Shown in pieces: positions 51,280 to 62,874 of a DNA stretch of 64,000 bases. This DNA comes from Diplolepis rosae (Eukaryota > Arthropoda > Insecta > Hymenoptera > Diplolepididae), in the NCBI GenBank assembly GCA_030998225.1, contig JAPYXD010000704.1, positions 8,122,001 to 8,186,000 of the forward strand. The letters are read 5' to 3'. A model generated the notes under the pieces. The model ran no database searches. It had not been told where the DNA came from and was given only the letters and a program-made list of their open reading frames with translations. The first letter of the stretch is position 1; every line of letters begins with the position of its first letter. The position numbers were made by a program, and so were the translations under genes.

Positions 51280-52032
51280 GGGTTTCCCAATAAGGGTGAT
51301 ATGTTTTGAAATTGTAAAAAAACACTGAATATTCATTCGGAATTGATCGAAATCTTTTTTATTATATTGGATATTCTATGCCATTTATGATTTAAACAAT
51401 ATATCGGCCAAATGTCCCCCGAGACTTGAGCCAAAAATGCGCCTCATCAGAAAAGATGATTTTTTGATAAAAATTGGGATCATTTTCAATTGATTCCAGA
51501 GCCCAATCCGCGAACTCCCGACGCAAACGATGGTCATTAGGCTTCAGTTCTTGGGCCAGAATCATCTTATAGGAATGCAGGCCAAGATCCAATCGCAAAA
51601 TACGCCAGGTAGTCATCCTGGACAGGCCCAATTCCTGAGATCGGCGTGGCACGGACAATTCACGGTTTTCCTCGATACTGGCCTGTACGGCGGCTATATT
51701 CTGTGTAGAACGTGCGGTACGCATACGATTTTTAGGCTTAGTATCCAATAGAGTAAATTCACTCTCCAACTTATCGATTATTCGACGAATTGAGAGCGCG
51801 GATGGAGCAGAATGACGACCATATTTTGCACGATATGCTCTTTGAACACCGACAAAACTTCTCGAATTTTGATCAAATAATTGGACAATTTCCAAACGTT
51901 GTGGAAGCGTGAAACTACTCATGATTAAATGGCAAACCTTACTGATGACATCTGACAGCAGACGTCAAAAATTTCAGTTCAAATGAGCCCGATAGGGACA
52001 TTCAAAATCATATCACCCCTATTGGGAAACCC
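51280..52032 (-). mobile_element. Shortened Tc1-like element
   Basis: The terminal repeats GGGTTTCCCAATAAGGG and its near complement (ATTGGGAAACCC at the right end) bracket an N-terminal transposase fragment. It is inserted right beside the terminus of the 50987 repeat. Exact ends are uncertain by a few bases. Confidence 0.8.
51392..51922 (-). pseudogene. Tc1-like transposase, C-terminally truncated
   Basis: The ATG at 51922 opens MSSFTLPQRLEIVQLFDQNS, a frame intact for 176 codons. It covers the paired helix-turn-helix DNA-binding region (YGRHSAPSALSIRRIIDKLE, LGLSRMTTWRILRLDLGLH) and the first catalytic Asp block (IIFSDEAHFWL). It then departs from the family at RGTFGRYIV and stops. The second Asp and the Glu are absent. 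It could bind ends and repress, but cannot cut. Confidence 0.85.
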
Positions 52033-52864
52033 GTTACTTATGCGTGGAAACAGTTTTATAAAGTGAAATCTCAATATATTCGATCTCAGGAGTAGCTTCA
52101 TTTCGTTCTACTTTAAATGTAAATGATGGATCAAAACTTTAATCAACTTCTAATTCAGAGACTTTTACGCAATTATTTTTTTATAAATACAAAGCCTGCA
52201 TTTTCGACATAAAATATCGCTAACATCTATTGTTTTTTTAGAGATCTAGAAAAGCAATTCGCTTCTTCTTCAGTTTCTACCATTTTTTCCTGCCAGTCAC
52301 TTTCTTTAAAGAAATGTCGCAGTCAGCACACTTCAAATGCTTCAATGCCGAAGATATTTGTTAGAAAATAGTAGTTAATTATTAGATAACTTAAATGATA
52401 TTAATTATTTAATTAGTAAAATTAAATCAGTTATTCAATAATGATAAACAGAAAAAAATGAGATACCGTACTATTTTATGAGAATACAGAACACCCAATG
52501 TAAATGGAACTCACTCCTTGCCTACTCAACAAACAAATTATGGTTGCTGTAATCGTTTTTTTGCCTCCATTATACAACATAAAAATAATTGAACGTTATA
52601 TTATAATGCTGAGTTAGTCAGAAATAAAATTCAGAAAAATTTAATTTGGGAAAGAAATGAACGGTTCTATCGATCAAGTTGCTCCAAATCATGGCACGAG
52701 GCAATGTTGCCCTCATGATTCTTATTTTTTCTATGTTCGACCACACAAAAAAAATCATGGAACATCTGAGTTGTGGTATATAGTGCCAGGATGTTTTCCT
52801 GAAAAAATAAAAGTGGTATCTCTAAAACGACATTAGAAAAAAAATCTTTTTTAAATTATCCAGA
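52033..52864. other. No gene recognised
   Basis: AT-rich, non-coding. Confidence 0.5.
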
Positions 52865-54840
52865 GTGATCTTTGACACATATTACGTGATGAATCTACGG
52901 GACAAAATTAGTTATGAAGTGCGGCCTTCAAAGCCGAAAACAATGAACCGCGCTTTACAGGAAGCGCTTGAAGCAGTAGTATCGTGCGGAGAACGCTTCC
53001 TAGCAAAAACGTTGACGGCACCCCGGCTTTCCCAACACAGTGGTTTCAGATTGCTGACGAGAAACTTGCCACTGCCTCCGTGACGAAGTCAGCAACCTGA
53101 AAGGCGAAGCCAACCCTATAATTTTCCAAATCATGGTTTATCGTTACAGTAGAGGATGCAAATGATTTGCAAATTAGCCATTGAAATGTTACTAAGTAAA
53201 ACCAGAAGAACAGAACAAAATAAACAACTGCAAACACTCTGCGCAGTTGCAGAAATAGGTGGACGATTGCAATCGATACATATCATTTAATCAAGGATTT
53301 CTTTCAAGTACAGTACAGTACAGTACAGTACAGATAACAAGGTTACAAGTGCCAAACAAAGATCAAGAAATCTATACAGAAAATGACGATTAAATTTCTG
53401 ATGGGATTTATAAAATACAGAACCAGGAATTAGTGGTGCCTTCACACAATCGTGAAAACAAGCCCTAGAAAATACCACAAAAAATTAAATACGAAGAAAT
53501 ATATGGGATTAAAGAAACGAATAGAGTATGAGTCACTGAACAAGAAGAAAACCAATCAAGAAGGATTCAGGAACTACTATACAAAACTAGAGAAACGCAC
53601 ATAGAGAAAAAGTAACATTCTAAATTAGCGAAAATAATAGCAGGATGTAGCAACATTTATAACCTCGAAGGAGATCCATTCCTATATACTGATTTACTAG
53701 AACACGAGATAGTTGTAAAGATAGGATAAATTGTGAACATAAAATCATAACATCCCTCCGAATGACAGAAGGCAGAAATAAGAAAATACTTTTAGGGGAA
53801 CGATAAAAAGCAATGCTTTGATTACATCGACGACATTGTCGTATTCAGATCAACTATGGAGAAATAGAATAATAACTGTCAACCTTTTTGATAGATTCTG
53901 AAAGATAGGCTTGAAGCTCCAACCAGACAAGTGCTAGTATTTACGAGCAGAATTTGAATACTTAGGACTATTTATAAGAAAAGATGGTTTGAAGCTAAAG
54001 CCGACAAAAATACAGGCAGTGCGAGATTTAACAGAACGTCACTGTAAGTTAGAGCTTTATTGGACGCGCAGAAATATTATAGGAAGTTAATACAAAATTT
54101 TGCTCAAATTAGTTAACCCCTTACAAACCCAACACAAACAGAGACTCCTTTCAACTGGACGACGGACTGCCAAAATCCATTTGATAAAGTTGAAGAAGTA
54201 CTGTGGACAGCTCTAGTATTGAGGTTTCCAAATTATATAGCAAATTTTACGTTAACAACAGATGCATCTAATTACGGATTAGGAGCAGGTCTCTCTCAAA
54301 AAAGAAGTTGGTAACAATACTTTCTAGAAAGGAAGTTAACAATTTAAACAGAGAATCAAGCATTAATATGGCTACATAATATAAAGGATCCCTCCTTACA
54401 ACTTTTAAGACGCAGGCTCACTATAACTTACCTTAAGTTAGTAAGATAAGACGGCAAGAAGTGCTCGGCAAAATAAATAAGGATGCCATGACATTTAAAC
54501 TTACCATCACACGTTACACTTCAACGACCCAATGATTACCCCATTGGAAAAAGTGAAGACAGAGTACTATCTCAACTTCTTATGCCACTTGTACAGAGAT
54601 CAGCGGTTTCACACATGTTACACATCACGTGTATAAATTACTCAAGAAGAAAAAAGCGAGATTATTAGGGACTCGCGTGGATTATTGCAGCACAACGTTT
54701 CGACGCAAATGAAATCATTGAATGAGCAAGAACCCTGAGAAAATGGAAGAATATGAGACAGTAAATGATTTACTACATCAGTCGCTGTCCTCTTCAACAA
54801 TTGTAGAAGACGACCACAATTAAGAGACAATGTAGAGTAA
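52865..54840 (+). pseudogene. Decayed gypsy-like LTR retrotransposon polyprotein
   Basis: An open start (52865-53083) contains YVMNLRDKISYEVRP, similar to the end of a gypsy-group Gag. Downstream, with frequent shifts and stops, come a DLLEHEIVVK-like segment (about 53690), YIDDIVVF (about 53822, the catalytic motif of reverse transcriptase), FEYLGLFIRKDGLKLKPTKI (about 53950), NFTLTTDASNYGLGAGLSQ (about 54245, RNase H start) and TENQALIWLHNIKDPSLQLL (about 54352). Integrase and LTRs were not recognised. An ACAGT microsatellite lies at 53310-53333. Long dead. Confidence 0.75.
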
Positions 54841-55224
54841 TCATTCCTGATACGCCTATCAACCCTAACGATAAAATCGCTATCAATATTTTCTGACCCT
54901 TTCCTTTGTCACTTGGAAGAAATGAGTATATTCTCAGAATACATAATATGCTTACGAAATACCTATTCGGAGCACCGTGGAATATCCTGACTGTTCAGAG
55001 ACAAAACTTTGTATCTGAGCGAATACAGAACTTTTAAAATCTGTTCAGAAAGAAACACATAATAACAACAGTCTATCACCATTCCAACTGACCTTTGTCT
55101 TCTTCTTCTTTGTGGCTTCTTGCTGCAACTACCAAATAGCCATATGGAAGAGTTATTTCGACAAGATGCAATCCTGACCTCAATGCTCAGCACTACGCCA
55201 ATATTAAAGAATTCTTAAAATCTT
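54841..55224. other. No gene recognised
   Basis: May still be retroelement debris; nothing is specifically identifiable. Confidence 0.4.
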
Positions 55225-55335
55225 TCTGTGGGAAAAAAGACGCTTTCAACTGCGCTGGGATCTGATACGCGACTAGTGATTCTCCTATAATGTAGGCAGT
55301 GGCAGAAATTTCAAACTCAACTAATAAATTTGAAG
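55225..55335. repeat. Rearranged SINE fragment
   Basis: An inverted piece of the SINE (CTTTCAACTGCGCTGGGATC, minus orientation) is joined directly to the + strand tail (TGATACGCGACTAGTGATT, TAATGTAGGCAGTGGCAG). The junction resembles the fold-back at 36077. Confidence 0.7.
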
Positions 55336-55408
55336 TCATTTTACGGCCGCAAGGCTGAGCCACTAGGCGATATAAGGAGATTTTCCTGTGGAGAAGGAGA
55401 TGACGGAC

Positions 55409-55665
55409 GCCTGTGTAGCTTAGTGGTTAGAGGAGTCGACCGGCAATCGAAAGACCTGGGCTCGAATCTCAGCGCAGTCGAAAGCGTCTTTTTTTCACAG
55501 AAAGATTTTCGAAATTTTCTAATATTTGAATTAATGGGCATTATTTGCGATATAAGAGTTTGAAATTGTCTGCGAGGACACCTGCCAGCAGCGTATCCTA
55601 TCTGATACGCGACTAGTGATTCTCCCATAATGTAGGCAGTGGCAAAAATTTCAAACTCAACTAAT
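55409..55665 (+). repeat. tRNA-derived SINE, near-complete copy
   Basis: The head at 55410-55485 carries A-box-like TAGCTTAGTGGTTAGAGG and B-box-like GGGCTCGAATCTC about 30 bases apart, the internal polymerase III promoter of a tRNA. The body (TGCGATATAAGAGTTTGAAA) and tail (GATACGCGACTAGTGATTCT, then TAATGTAGGCAGTGGCA) follow. Open frames here are incidental. Confidence 0.8.
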
Positions 55666-56560
55666 TAATTTGAAATGAATTCTTTGTTTTAGTTGCAGAA
55701 TCCTTTTCCTTTTAACAGTTATTATCCAGTACCAGCATATAAAAGCTCTACAACTTTACTGAATGTCAACGAATATTTCTCAACAGCTGTATACAGACAG
55801 GTAAAATAACGCAAAATTAACTCAATAGCGTGCTGCACTTGTAAGCTGTACTCTCACTGCTTGCATTCTTTCCTTATTTTTTCAATTTAAACTTTGTGGT
55901 CGATGTGCCTCCCTCAGCAGTAAATTATTAGTATTTCGTAACATTCGTAGCTAAACTTTATTGCATTTATCCATTCATCTCTTCGCTTTTTGATAACTGC
56001 GTCCTCACTTTATTGCGCTCTTTATCTGTACTGCTTCTAAATTTCATGCTTTTTTCACCTATCATAGAAAGAATTGTAAGCAACAATCTGTCCTCTTCTC
56101 AAGAATAGTATAAAATACTTAAAGTAAAGCACGATTGCTCCATAATTATAATTTAAAACTGTTGATATTTTGGATCCGAGGAGTAGAGCATTAGTCTTGT
56201 AGGTTCATTGTTCGCCAATAATCGATGTCTTTGGTACATATAGTAAATGAAGATGCCTGATAAAATATTTTTATTTTACAGGAATATTTTATTTAATTTT
56301 GATTGAAATGAATTAAGTCTAGATTACAAATCGAAATCATTGCTTATATTACACAAAATAAATTTACAAATTCTGGATTAACACGAGTCATCCTGGACAA
56401 TCTAACACGACAACATAAAATTTTTCGCTGATGTCGAATTTATATCATACATTATAATGTTTATACAGTTAAGCGTCAAGTTATTTATTCTAAAGTAACC
56501 AAAATACAATTACATTAATTCACTAGACTAACTTCCTCACGGAGGTTAGTTTATCGACAA
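55666..56560. other. No gene recognised
   Basis: AT-rich DNA without repeats or frames of note. Confidence 0.5.
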
Positions 56561-56860
56561 CCTGTCAACAATGCAACGACAAAATCTTCTTCTTGGCGTT
56601 CTTGAGCAGGTGGAACTCACATACGCTTGACGCTCCAGGGCTCCTCTTCCTGCGGTGTCTCTCCGTGACGTGTCTCGAAGTAGTCTTCTTCGTTGTACTG
56701 GGTTGTCTCACCAACACCTGTATAGACTGTTATCGACCGGCCGGTGTCCTAGTGCTCGGGCAAATCTCGTGGTGTGTGATGCAGTGTCGAGTGCGTTTAA
56801 AAATGAAGGACATAATATTATCAGGCTTACAAATAAGTTTACGCCGTTTTTTATAAAAAA
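56561..56860. other. GC-richer segment of unknown nature
   Basis: Several overlapping frames on both strands. One minus-strand reading contains CEFHLLKNAKKK-like sequence. It is not assignable and may be a gene fragment or part of the adjacent element. Confidence 0.25.
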
Positions 56861-56896
56861 TTAGGCATTTATTGTGAAAGAACGTAACCTTCTGTT

Positions 56897-57208
56897 TCAT
56901 TTCAAGTATTGTCCATCGAATTGTTCTTTTTGCGTTTGGCACCGATCTTGATCCAATAATGCTTTCAATTCCGCGTCTTCGTACACTTTCGGCCTTCCGC
57001 TACATTCTTTGTCTTTGATGTCAAATTCACCGTTCTTAAACTTTTGAAACCACTTACGACAACTCCTCTTACTTAAAGCAGCCTCATCATATGTTTGTAC
57101 AAGCAATCGATGTGCCTCAGCTGCAGATTTCTTCAAATTGAAGAAGTACATCAAAAGTTCCCGCAAATGACGCTGATTCGTTTCAAAACTCGATATTTTC
57201 GCACACAA
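56897..57208 (-). pseudogene. Mos1-like mariner transposase, N-terminal fragment
   Basis: About 100 residues of the mauritiana-type mariner N terminus: FNLKKSAAEAHRLL, a YDEAALSKRSCRKWFQKFKN helix-turn-helix, then DKECSGRPKVYEDAELKALL. Similarity ends at KEQFDGQYLK, and the catalytic region is missing. It differs from the mellifera-type copy at 2803. No clear terminal repeats were found. Confidence 0.85.
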
Positions 57209-57649
57209 AAGGATATATTATACTGATATAAATTTACTAATATTTCAAGGTTATGTTGTTGACAAATGTCCAACCTTGCGACACTGACGTTTTACATCTG
57301 TCAATTTCAACGAAAACATACTGGTGCCAGCAACTTTTGTCAAACGGCGGAAACTTATTTATACACCTGATATTAAAAATGTTAGTGATTATTCTGGAGG
57401 AAACCTTCTGTCTGGCTGCTAGGAATAGGTGCCAGAAAAAATAACCCCTCTCCTAAGGTAACCTGTCAAATCCTAATTTTTGAAGAATTCAACGAGTCAG
57501 AGTAAGGCGCTTATCAATCACATTACGCTGTACCCCTGACTCTTGACTAGCATAGATAGCCTCAGACATGATTCTCTGCTCGGGGTCGACAAATTAGGTG
57601 ACTTTTATAATTTATGTGAGTAACATGAAACACCAAGTCACAATATATA
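57209..57649. other. No gene recognised
   Basis: Anonymous sequence ending at the TA target of the next element. Confidence 0.5.
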
Positions 57650-58339
57650 TACACTACCGTCGGAAATTGTGAGCACGATGCTTGTGAGCGCTATTAAAAA
57701 TCACTGCTGACGTTGAACCACGATATCTCGGTGAAAAAAAGAGATAGGGCATTTTTAAGAAAAAAAGTTGAAAAAGCTTATGAAATTTTACGTCTAATGA
57801 TGCTCAAAAAATATTTTTTTGACGTTCTGAAACTGATACAGCACGTGAGGTGTTAGAAAAAGAAATTCAAGATTTTCTCAAATTCACTACTTCAACTTCA
57901 ACTTTTAGCTTGAGCTAAAGAAAATTTTTCCAAAATCTGAAAATTATGCGACAAAGAGTCTAAAATCTTATCTTCAATTTAAGCCAAGAAAACTTAAAAA
58001 ATATTCATGGGTACCCAAGATACGATTAAAGATGTTCAATCGTATCGTATCGTATCGTTGAGGCAGGACCGAATAGGCCACGCACAAAGGTGGCGCTTAA
58101 GTGGAGCCCTCTTATATGTTTTTTAATCCAAGAACGTGTTCCCTTCATTTCCTTTCCTTTCATTCTTAGTAGATATTTACGATGACTATTAAAATTTTTA
58201 TTAATGTTCTTGTTCATAAGAATTTTAAGGAATAAAAAATGTTTACACATCATTGTTCTATTCGTTAACACGGGGATAATATTGGATTTAAATAATTGTT
58301 AATAATCACAAATAACAATAAATATTTTTTTAAATTGAG

Positions 58340-58670
58340 TGTTGCAATAGACCGACAATATATGCACAAGTATTTAACACCAACACTAGTACTCACGGGT
58401 TTAGGAAAATTATCTACGGTCTATGACCTGAGAGTGTCCAAGAGGATAGATCAGTTCGAAAGGAAACACCGGAAAAGCACCCACGCGAGTGACAGCAATC
58501 TATAGAGCTTAGCATTGTATTATACAGTTTTGCATACACATCAATTTATATATACACTTAACTTATAAAGAACTTTTATTTAACACTAGCCGCATAAACC
58601 CCTGTATTAGTGTATTTTAATAAATGCATTAAGTGAATATTTGAGTGTCAACCCATTTATTTTTCCAACA
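58340..58670 (+). repeat. 5' LTR of the copia-type element
   Basis: 331 bp, TGTTGCAATA to TTCCAACA, with terminal TGTTG/CAACA. Its first 74 bp are repeated at 61250-61323 with a few differences. Confidence 0.9.
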
Positions 58671-58684
58671 GGTTATGGGCCCAG
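58671..58684 (+). other. Primer binding site, internal initiator-Met tRNA type
   Basis: GGTTATGGGCCCAG lies directly after the LTR. It is complementary to the anticodon arm (GGGCCCATAACC) of initiator tRNA-Met, the half-tRNA primer known for Drosophila copia. Confidence 0.85.
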
Positions 58685-58873
58685 ACCCTGGTGCTTAAAT
58701 AATAAGAACACAGTGAACATGAAAACAATATCAGGAAGTGTCAGAAAGTGATTGAAGTGACTAAAGTGCCACAAAGAAACAGAAAGTAACTAAAGTGACA
58801 GAAAAGTGTTAAAAGGTGTATGTAAGCAGGAAAAATTTTAAATTCTCTTGATTGATAGCGCACCGAAATTAAA

Positions 58874-59398
58874 ATGACAGACTTCGTACGAACAAGCGTG
58901 CAAAAGTTAAACGGTGAAAACTATTCTATCTGGAGCCAGAAAATGGAGTTGCTGCTCATCAGAGAGGATTTGTGGGATGTGATTAAAGAAATGATGCCAG
59001 TACCCGTGGACAATTCATGGTCAAAAAGGGATGCTAAAGCACGTGCAACAATCGGTCTTCTCGTCGAAGATAATCAGTTATTGCATATGCAGGGAGCAAC
59101 AACTGCTCGTGAAGCTTGGAAAAAACTCAAAGAACATCATCAAAAGGCGACGCTGTCTAGTACAATATTTTTGTACAAAAGGATTTTTCGACTGCTTTTG
59201 CCAGAAGGTGGGGATGTTGAAAACCATGTATCGGAATTGCTGACACTCACGAATAAATTGGCGGCATTAGGAGAGGAGTTAAAGGATAAATTAAAGGCTT
59301 CTCTTCTACTCAGCAGTCTCCCGGACTCATATAGTGGCTTGATTACAAGCCTGGAAAGCAGAAATGAGACAGATTTTACCCTGGATTTCGTCAACTGA
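58874..59398 (+). pseudogene. Copia Gag, C-terminally broken
   Basis: The ATG at 58874 opens 174 codons of a copia-type Gag: KLNGENYSIWSQKMELLL, DVIKEMMP, TAREAWKKLKEHH and LLLSSLPDSYSGLITSLES. The frame meets TGA at 59396, but the same frame continues as RVIDEYKRRKEG to about 59490. The CCHC knuckle is gone. Capsid-like function could persist only without RNA-binding parts. Confidence 0.85.
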
Positions 59399-59502
59399 AG
59401 AGTAATCGACGAATATAAAAGACGTAAAGAAGGGCAAGGATCAGAAAGCAGCAGTGAAGCAGCATTAAAAACAGTGTTCAAGAAATCGACGAAGAGGAGA
59501 AA

Positions 59503-61222
59503 ATGTCTTCAGAATCTAGCTCAGAAGATAGTGAACTCGCTGCTGAAGAAGAACACGACAGTTCTGATAAAGAAAATCAGCCGAAACCCATGACAGTCAG
59601 AAGATCTGAGAGAGGAAATCGAGGTGTACCACCGGACAGATACATGGGAATTACTAAGTTGACCACTCTCTTAAAGGAAGACCCAAGAACCAGAGATGCG
59701 GCGTTATCCGGACCTGATAAGGAGAACTTGAAGAAAGCGATGAATGAAGAGATCGATTCTCTATCAGAAAACGAGACGTGGGACACCGTACCAGAACCAA
59801 AAGGAGCAAATGTAGTTAGCTGCAAATGGGTCTTTGAAACTAAACAGAATGCAGATGGAACGACTGACAGGTACAAAGCAAGACTCGTAGCCAGAGGCTT
59901 CTCGCAAAAATGCGGATTGGATTACGATGAAGTTTTCGTACCCGTGGTCAGGCAAACAACTTTTAAGGCGATGCTCGCGTTATCAGGTAAAGAAAATTTT
60001 GTTATCAAACACTTTGATGCCAAAACAGCTTTCCTTCATGGAGAAATGAAAGAATCTATTTACATGAAGCAACCCGAAGGATACGAAAAAGCAGGAGAAG
60101 AACAAATGGTTTGCAGATTAAAAAAGGGTCTCTACGGATTAAAGCAAGCTGCAAAAGTTTGGTACGAAAAATTAAACAGTATCGTGAAAGGTTATGATTT
60201 CTCACAGAGCAAGGTAGACTCATGTCTATATATTAAAAAATCTGGAAATAATATTATTTACATCATTGTCCACGTTGATGATTTTTTAATCGCTTCAAGA
60301 AAAATTGAAAAAGTAAATGAAGTTGCAGATTTTTTAAAAACTAAATTCAGCTTGATAGATATCGGAACTTTAAAGAGATATCTAGGTATTGAAGTTAGAA
60401 AGAACAGTGAGAATTTTTATTGTATAAAGCAAACACAGTATATCGAGACAATTTTGAGAAGATTCGGCCTAGAAGATTCAAAGCCGTCCAATATTCCTTT
60501 GGACACAGGATATTTGAAGAACAGACAAGACCAGCCTTCAATGAAGCAGAGTGAAAGATATCAGCAATTTATTGGGGCATTGTTATATGTGGCAGTAAAC
60601 ACAAGACCTGATATTACTGCAAGTGTAACAATACTGAGCCAATACAATATACAGCCAACAACAGCCGACTGGACGGAGGTGAAAAGAATCGGTCGCTACC
60701 TGAAATGTACCAAGGATTACGAACTGGTGCTAGGAGGACGTGGTGAAGAAAAGGGTCTCATCGGCTATGCAGACGCAGACTGGACGGAGAACCGGAGCGA
60801 TAGAAAATCTAACAGTGGCTATGTATTTAAGTTTTTAAATGCCACGATCAGCTGGGGATGTCGCAAACAAACGTGCATCCCTCTATCATCAACGGAAGCA
60901 GAATACATCGCATTGACAGAAGCATGTCAAGAGGCCCTGTGGATTCACAGATTATTAGAAGATTTTGCACCTAAGGAAAAACTTATGATTCTTATATATG
61001 AGGACAATCAAAGCTGCCTAAAAATGATCTACAATAAGAAGTTCAGCCACAGGACCAAACACATAGATATAAAATTTCATTTTGTCAAAGATCTGCAGGA
61101 AAGGGAAATAATCCAGTTTCAATAATGTCCAACGGAAAGGATGCTTGCAGACATGCTCACGAAGCCACTCAGTAAAGTAAAATTAAAGTTCATGACACAA
61201 GAATGTGGCTTAAAAATACATT
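59503..61222 (+). pseudogene. Copia reverse transcriptase and RNase H
   Basis: Open for 540 codons to 61125, then one TAA and the same frame continues to 61222 (TERMLADMLTKPLSKVKL, the normal C terminus). It begins in an acidic linker (SSESSSEDSELAAEEEH) that normally follows integrase. Motifs: KARLVARGF, KHFDAKTAFLHGEM, RLKKGLYGLKQA, HVDDFLIA (Asp pair near residues 259-260), YADADW (about 421) and STEAEYIAL (about 464). Lack of integrase and protease and the late stop make it non-autonomous. Confidence 0.9.
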
Positions 61223-61240
61223 AACGTATATATTGTCGTT

Positions 61241-61249
61241 GAGGAAGGG
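61241..61249 (+). other. Copia polypurine tract
   Basis: GAGGAAGGG immediately precedes the TG of the 3' LTR. Confidence 0.85.
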
Positions 61250-61323
61250 TGTTGGAATACACCGACAATATATGTACAAGTATTTAACACCAACACTAGT
61301 ACTCACGGGTATAGGAAAATTAC
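61250..61323 (+). repeat. Truncated 3' LTR of the copia-type element
   Basis: Matches the first 74 bp of the 5' LTR and then passes abruptly into host element sequence (CAGAATCAAAAATA). Confidence 0.85.
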
Positions 61324-61489
61324 AGAATCAAAAATATATATAAGAGCGCTCCACTTAAGCGCAACTTTAGTGCGTGGCCTACTGGGTCCTGCCTCAACGA
61401 AGGAGGCTAGCAACAAACCGACCGAGAACCGTTATTGTCGATTAAAATTCAACTCAGATACGTTTGAACATTTTTAATTCTATCTCGGC

Positions 61490-62090
61490 GAGACCACGTT
61501 CGGCTTCTCTGGGAGATACCCCAAAAAGCCAGGCGAAAGGTGAGAAAAGGGCAGCCCCCTCTCGGGAAAAAACTCCTAAGAGGGGGAAGGGCGGCCCGTC
61601 ACTCTCGTACGCCCAAGTGACCAAGAGCCAGGCCCCAAATAAAGAAGGGGACTGGCAAGTCGAGAAATGGCAAATCAGATGGCATGGCCAGCAGACCGGG
61701 AGATGGACCTACCGCCTGATCCCGGAGCTCGCCACCTGCCTAAACAGAAAGCACGGAGAGGTCGGCTTTTATTTGGCGCAAGCGCTCTCAGGCCATGGCT
61801 GTTTTAACGCGTAGATGAGGCGCTTTCAAAAAAGAGACGAGGAGATGTGTTGTCACTGCGATTCCCCTGTGGATAATGCAGAGCACGCACTCTTCGTCTG
61901 CGCAAAGTGGGTCGCGGCAAGGGAGGCCCTCGATCAGGCAGTGGGTGCTGAGCTGACTCCTGATACGATGGTCCCTTTGATGCTCCAGTCTGAACGGACT
62001 TGGACGCTCATCGAATCATTCGTCACACTTGTGATGAGGACGAGGGTTCTCGATGGGCTTCTGGAGATGAACAACAGGGAGGGCCAGTAG
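61490..62090 (+). pseudogene. ORF1-ORF2 fusion frame of the R1-derived retroposon
   Basis: The first part matches ORF1 of 5691-6892 (RSASLGDTPKSQAKGEKRAA, then SLSYAQVTKSQAPNKEGDWQ). At WQVEKWQIRW it switches to the C-terminal region of ORF2 (GRWTYRLIPELATCLNRKHG, FYLAQALSGHGCF). A single TAG (61812-61814) sits where a Tyr codon is usual. The frame then continues (RRFQKRDEEMCCHCDS) with a C-x2-C-x-H-x-C knuckle to 62090. The junction sits at a repeated TGGCA word, consistent with template switching or deletion at microhomology. Confidence 0.8.
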
Positions 62091-62450
62091 AAATCGCATC
62101 GGGGCCTGCACCCGCGGTCCTGCGTCTCGGGTAGACTTGGCTGCCCGCGTCGTTCGGGCGAGGAATCTCTTTGTTTCTCCCCTGAGTGGCGCGGCTAGAC
62201 GGTTTGCCTAGTGGGCGTGTGGCCGCGGATGAAAGTTCCGAGCGAACGGATGACGGAAGAGTCGTACGCGACTTTAATGGAACCAACCACCCGTGCAGTT
62301 TAAAGCTGAAAGGCGGTTCCGCGGGTTGTGTATTGGTTCGAGAGAGGGGGTTTTTTGGTTTTAACATGTATGCCTAGACCCGTCCTAGGAGAGTCCTGTA
62401 CAACGTCTATAAAAGATTTTGCCATTTTTCCTCCTCACCAAAAAAAAAAA
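61490..62450 (+). mobile_element. Internally deleted R1-derived retroposon
   Basis: Flanked by a perfect direct repeat, AATTCTATCTCGGC (61476-61489 and 62451-62464), with a poly(A) run at the 3' end. It contains a piece of ORF1 fused to the end of ORF2 and a 3' UTR. Duplication and tail show that the deleted RNA itself was reverse transcribed and inserted, using enzymes from another element. Confidence 0.9.
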
Positions 62451-62874
62451 AATTCTATCTCGGCTACCAATGGATATTTTTCAAGTTTTCTTGGCTCAAA
62501 TTAAAGATAAGATTTTAGACTCTGTATCGTAGAATTTTCAGATTTTGGAAAAATTTTCCCTAGGTCAGGCTAAAAGTTGAATTTGAGGTAGAGAATTTGA
62601 GAAAATCTTGAATTTTTTTTTTAACTCCTCACGTGCTGTATTATTTTCAGAATGTCAAAAAAATATTTGTTGAGCATCACTAGGCGTGAAATTTCATAAG
62701 CTTGCCAACTGTATCTTTAAAAATGCCCTATCTCTTTCTCTCACCGATATATCGTGGTTCAAAGTCAGCAGTGATTTTTAATAGCGCTCACAAGCACCGT
62801 GCGCACAATTTCCGACGGTAGTGTATAATATACGTCAATACATACATATGTTTTTAATCTTAAGGTTCTTTGTA

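Larger units (their letters stand above)
58340..61323 (+). mobile_element. Copia-type LTR retrotransposon, internally deleted
   Basis: A complete 5' LTR, an initiator-Met primer site, the start of gag, reverse transcriptase/RNase H, a polypurine tract and the first 74 bp of the 3' LTR. Zinc knuckle, protease and integrase core are missing. Beyond the truncated 3' LTR about 30 bp of host element is also lost, so a later deletion removed that junction. Confidence 0.9.
57652..62823. mobile_element. Tc1-like long-inverted-repeat element, copy A, with two nested retroelements
   Basis: It starts CACTACCGTCGGAAATTG (57652) and ends CCGACGGTAGTG (62823), each flanked by TA. The arms are 57652-58339 and 61324-61489 plus 62465-62823, matching copy B. 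A copia element and an R1-derived retroposon interrupt it. Without them it is close to 1.2 kb. Confidence 0.85.

Noticed and set aside
55410..55485. A functional tRNA gene
   Set aside because: A- and B-box-like words are present, but the acceptor stem does not close convincingly and the body and tail recur elsewhere, so a tRNA-derived SINE fits better.
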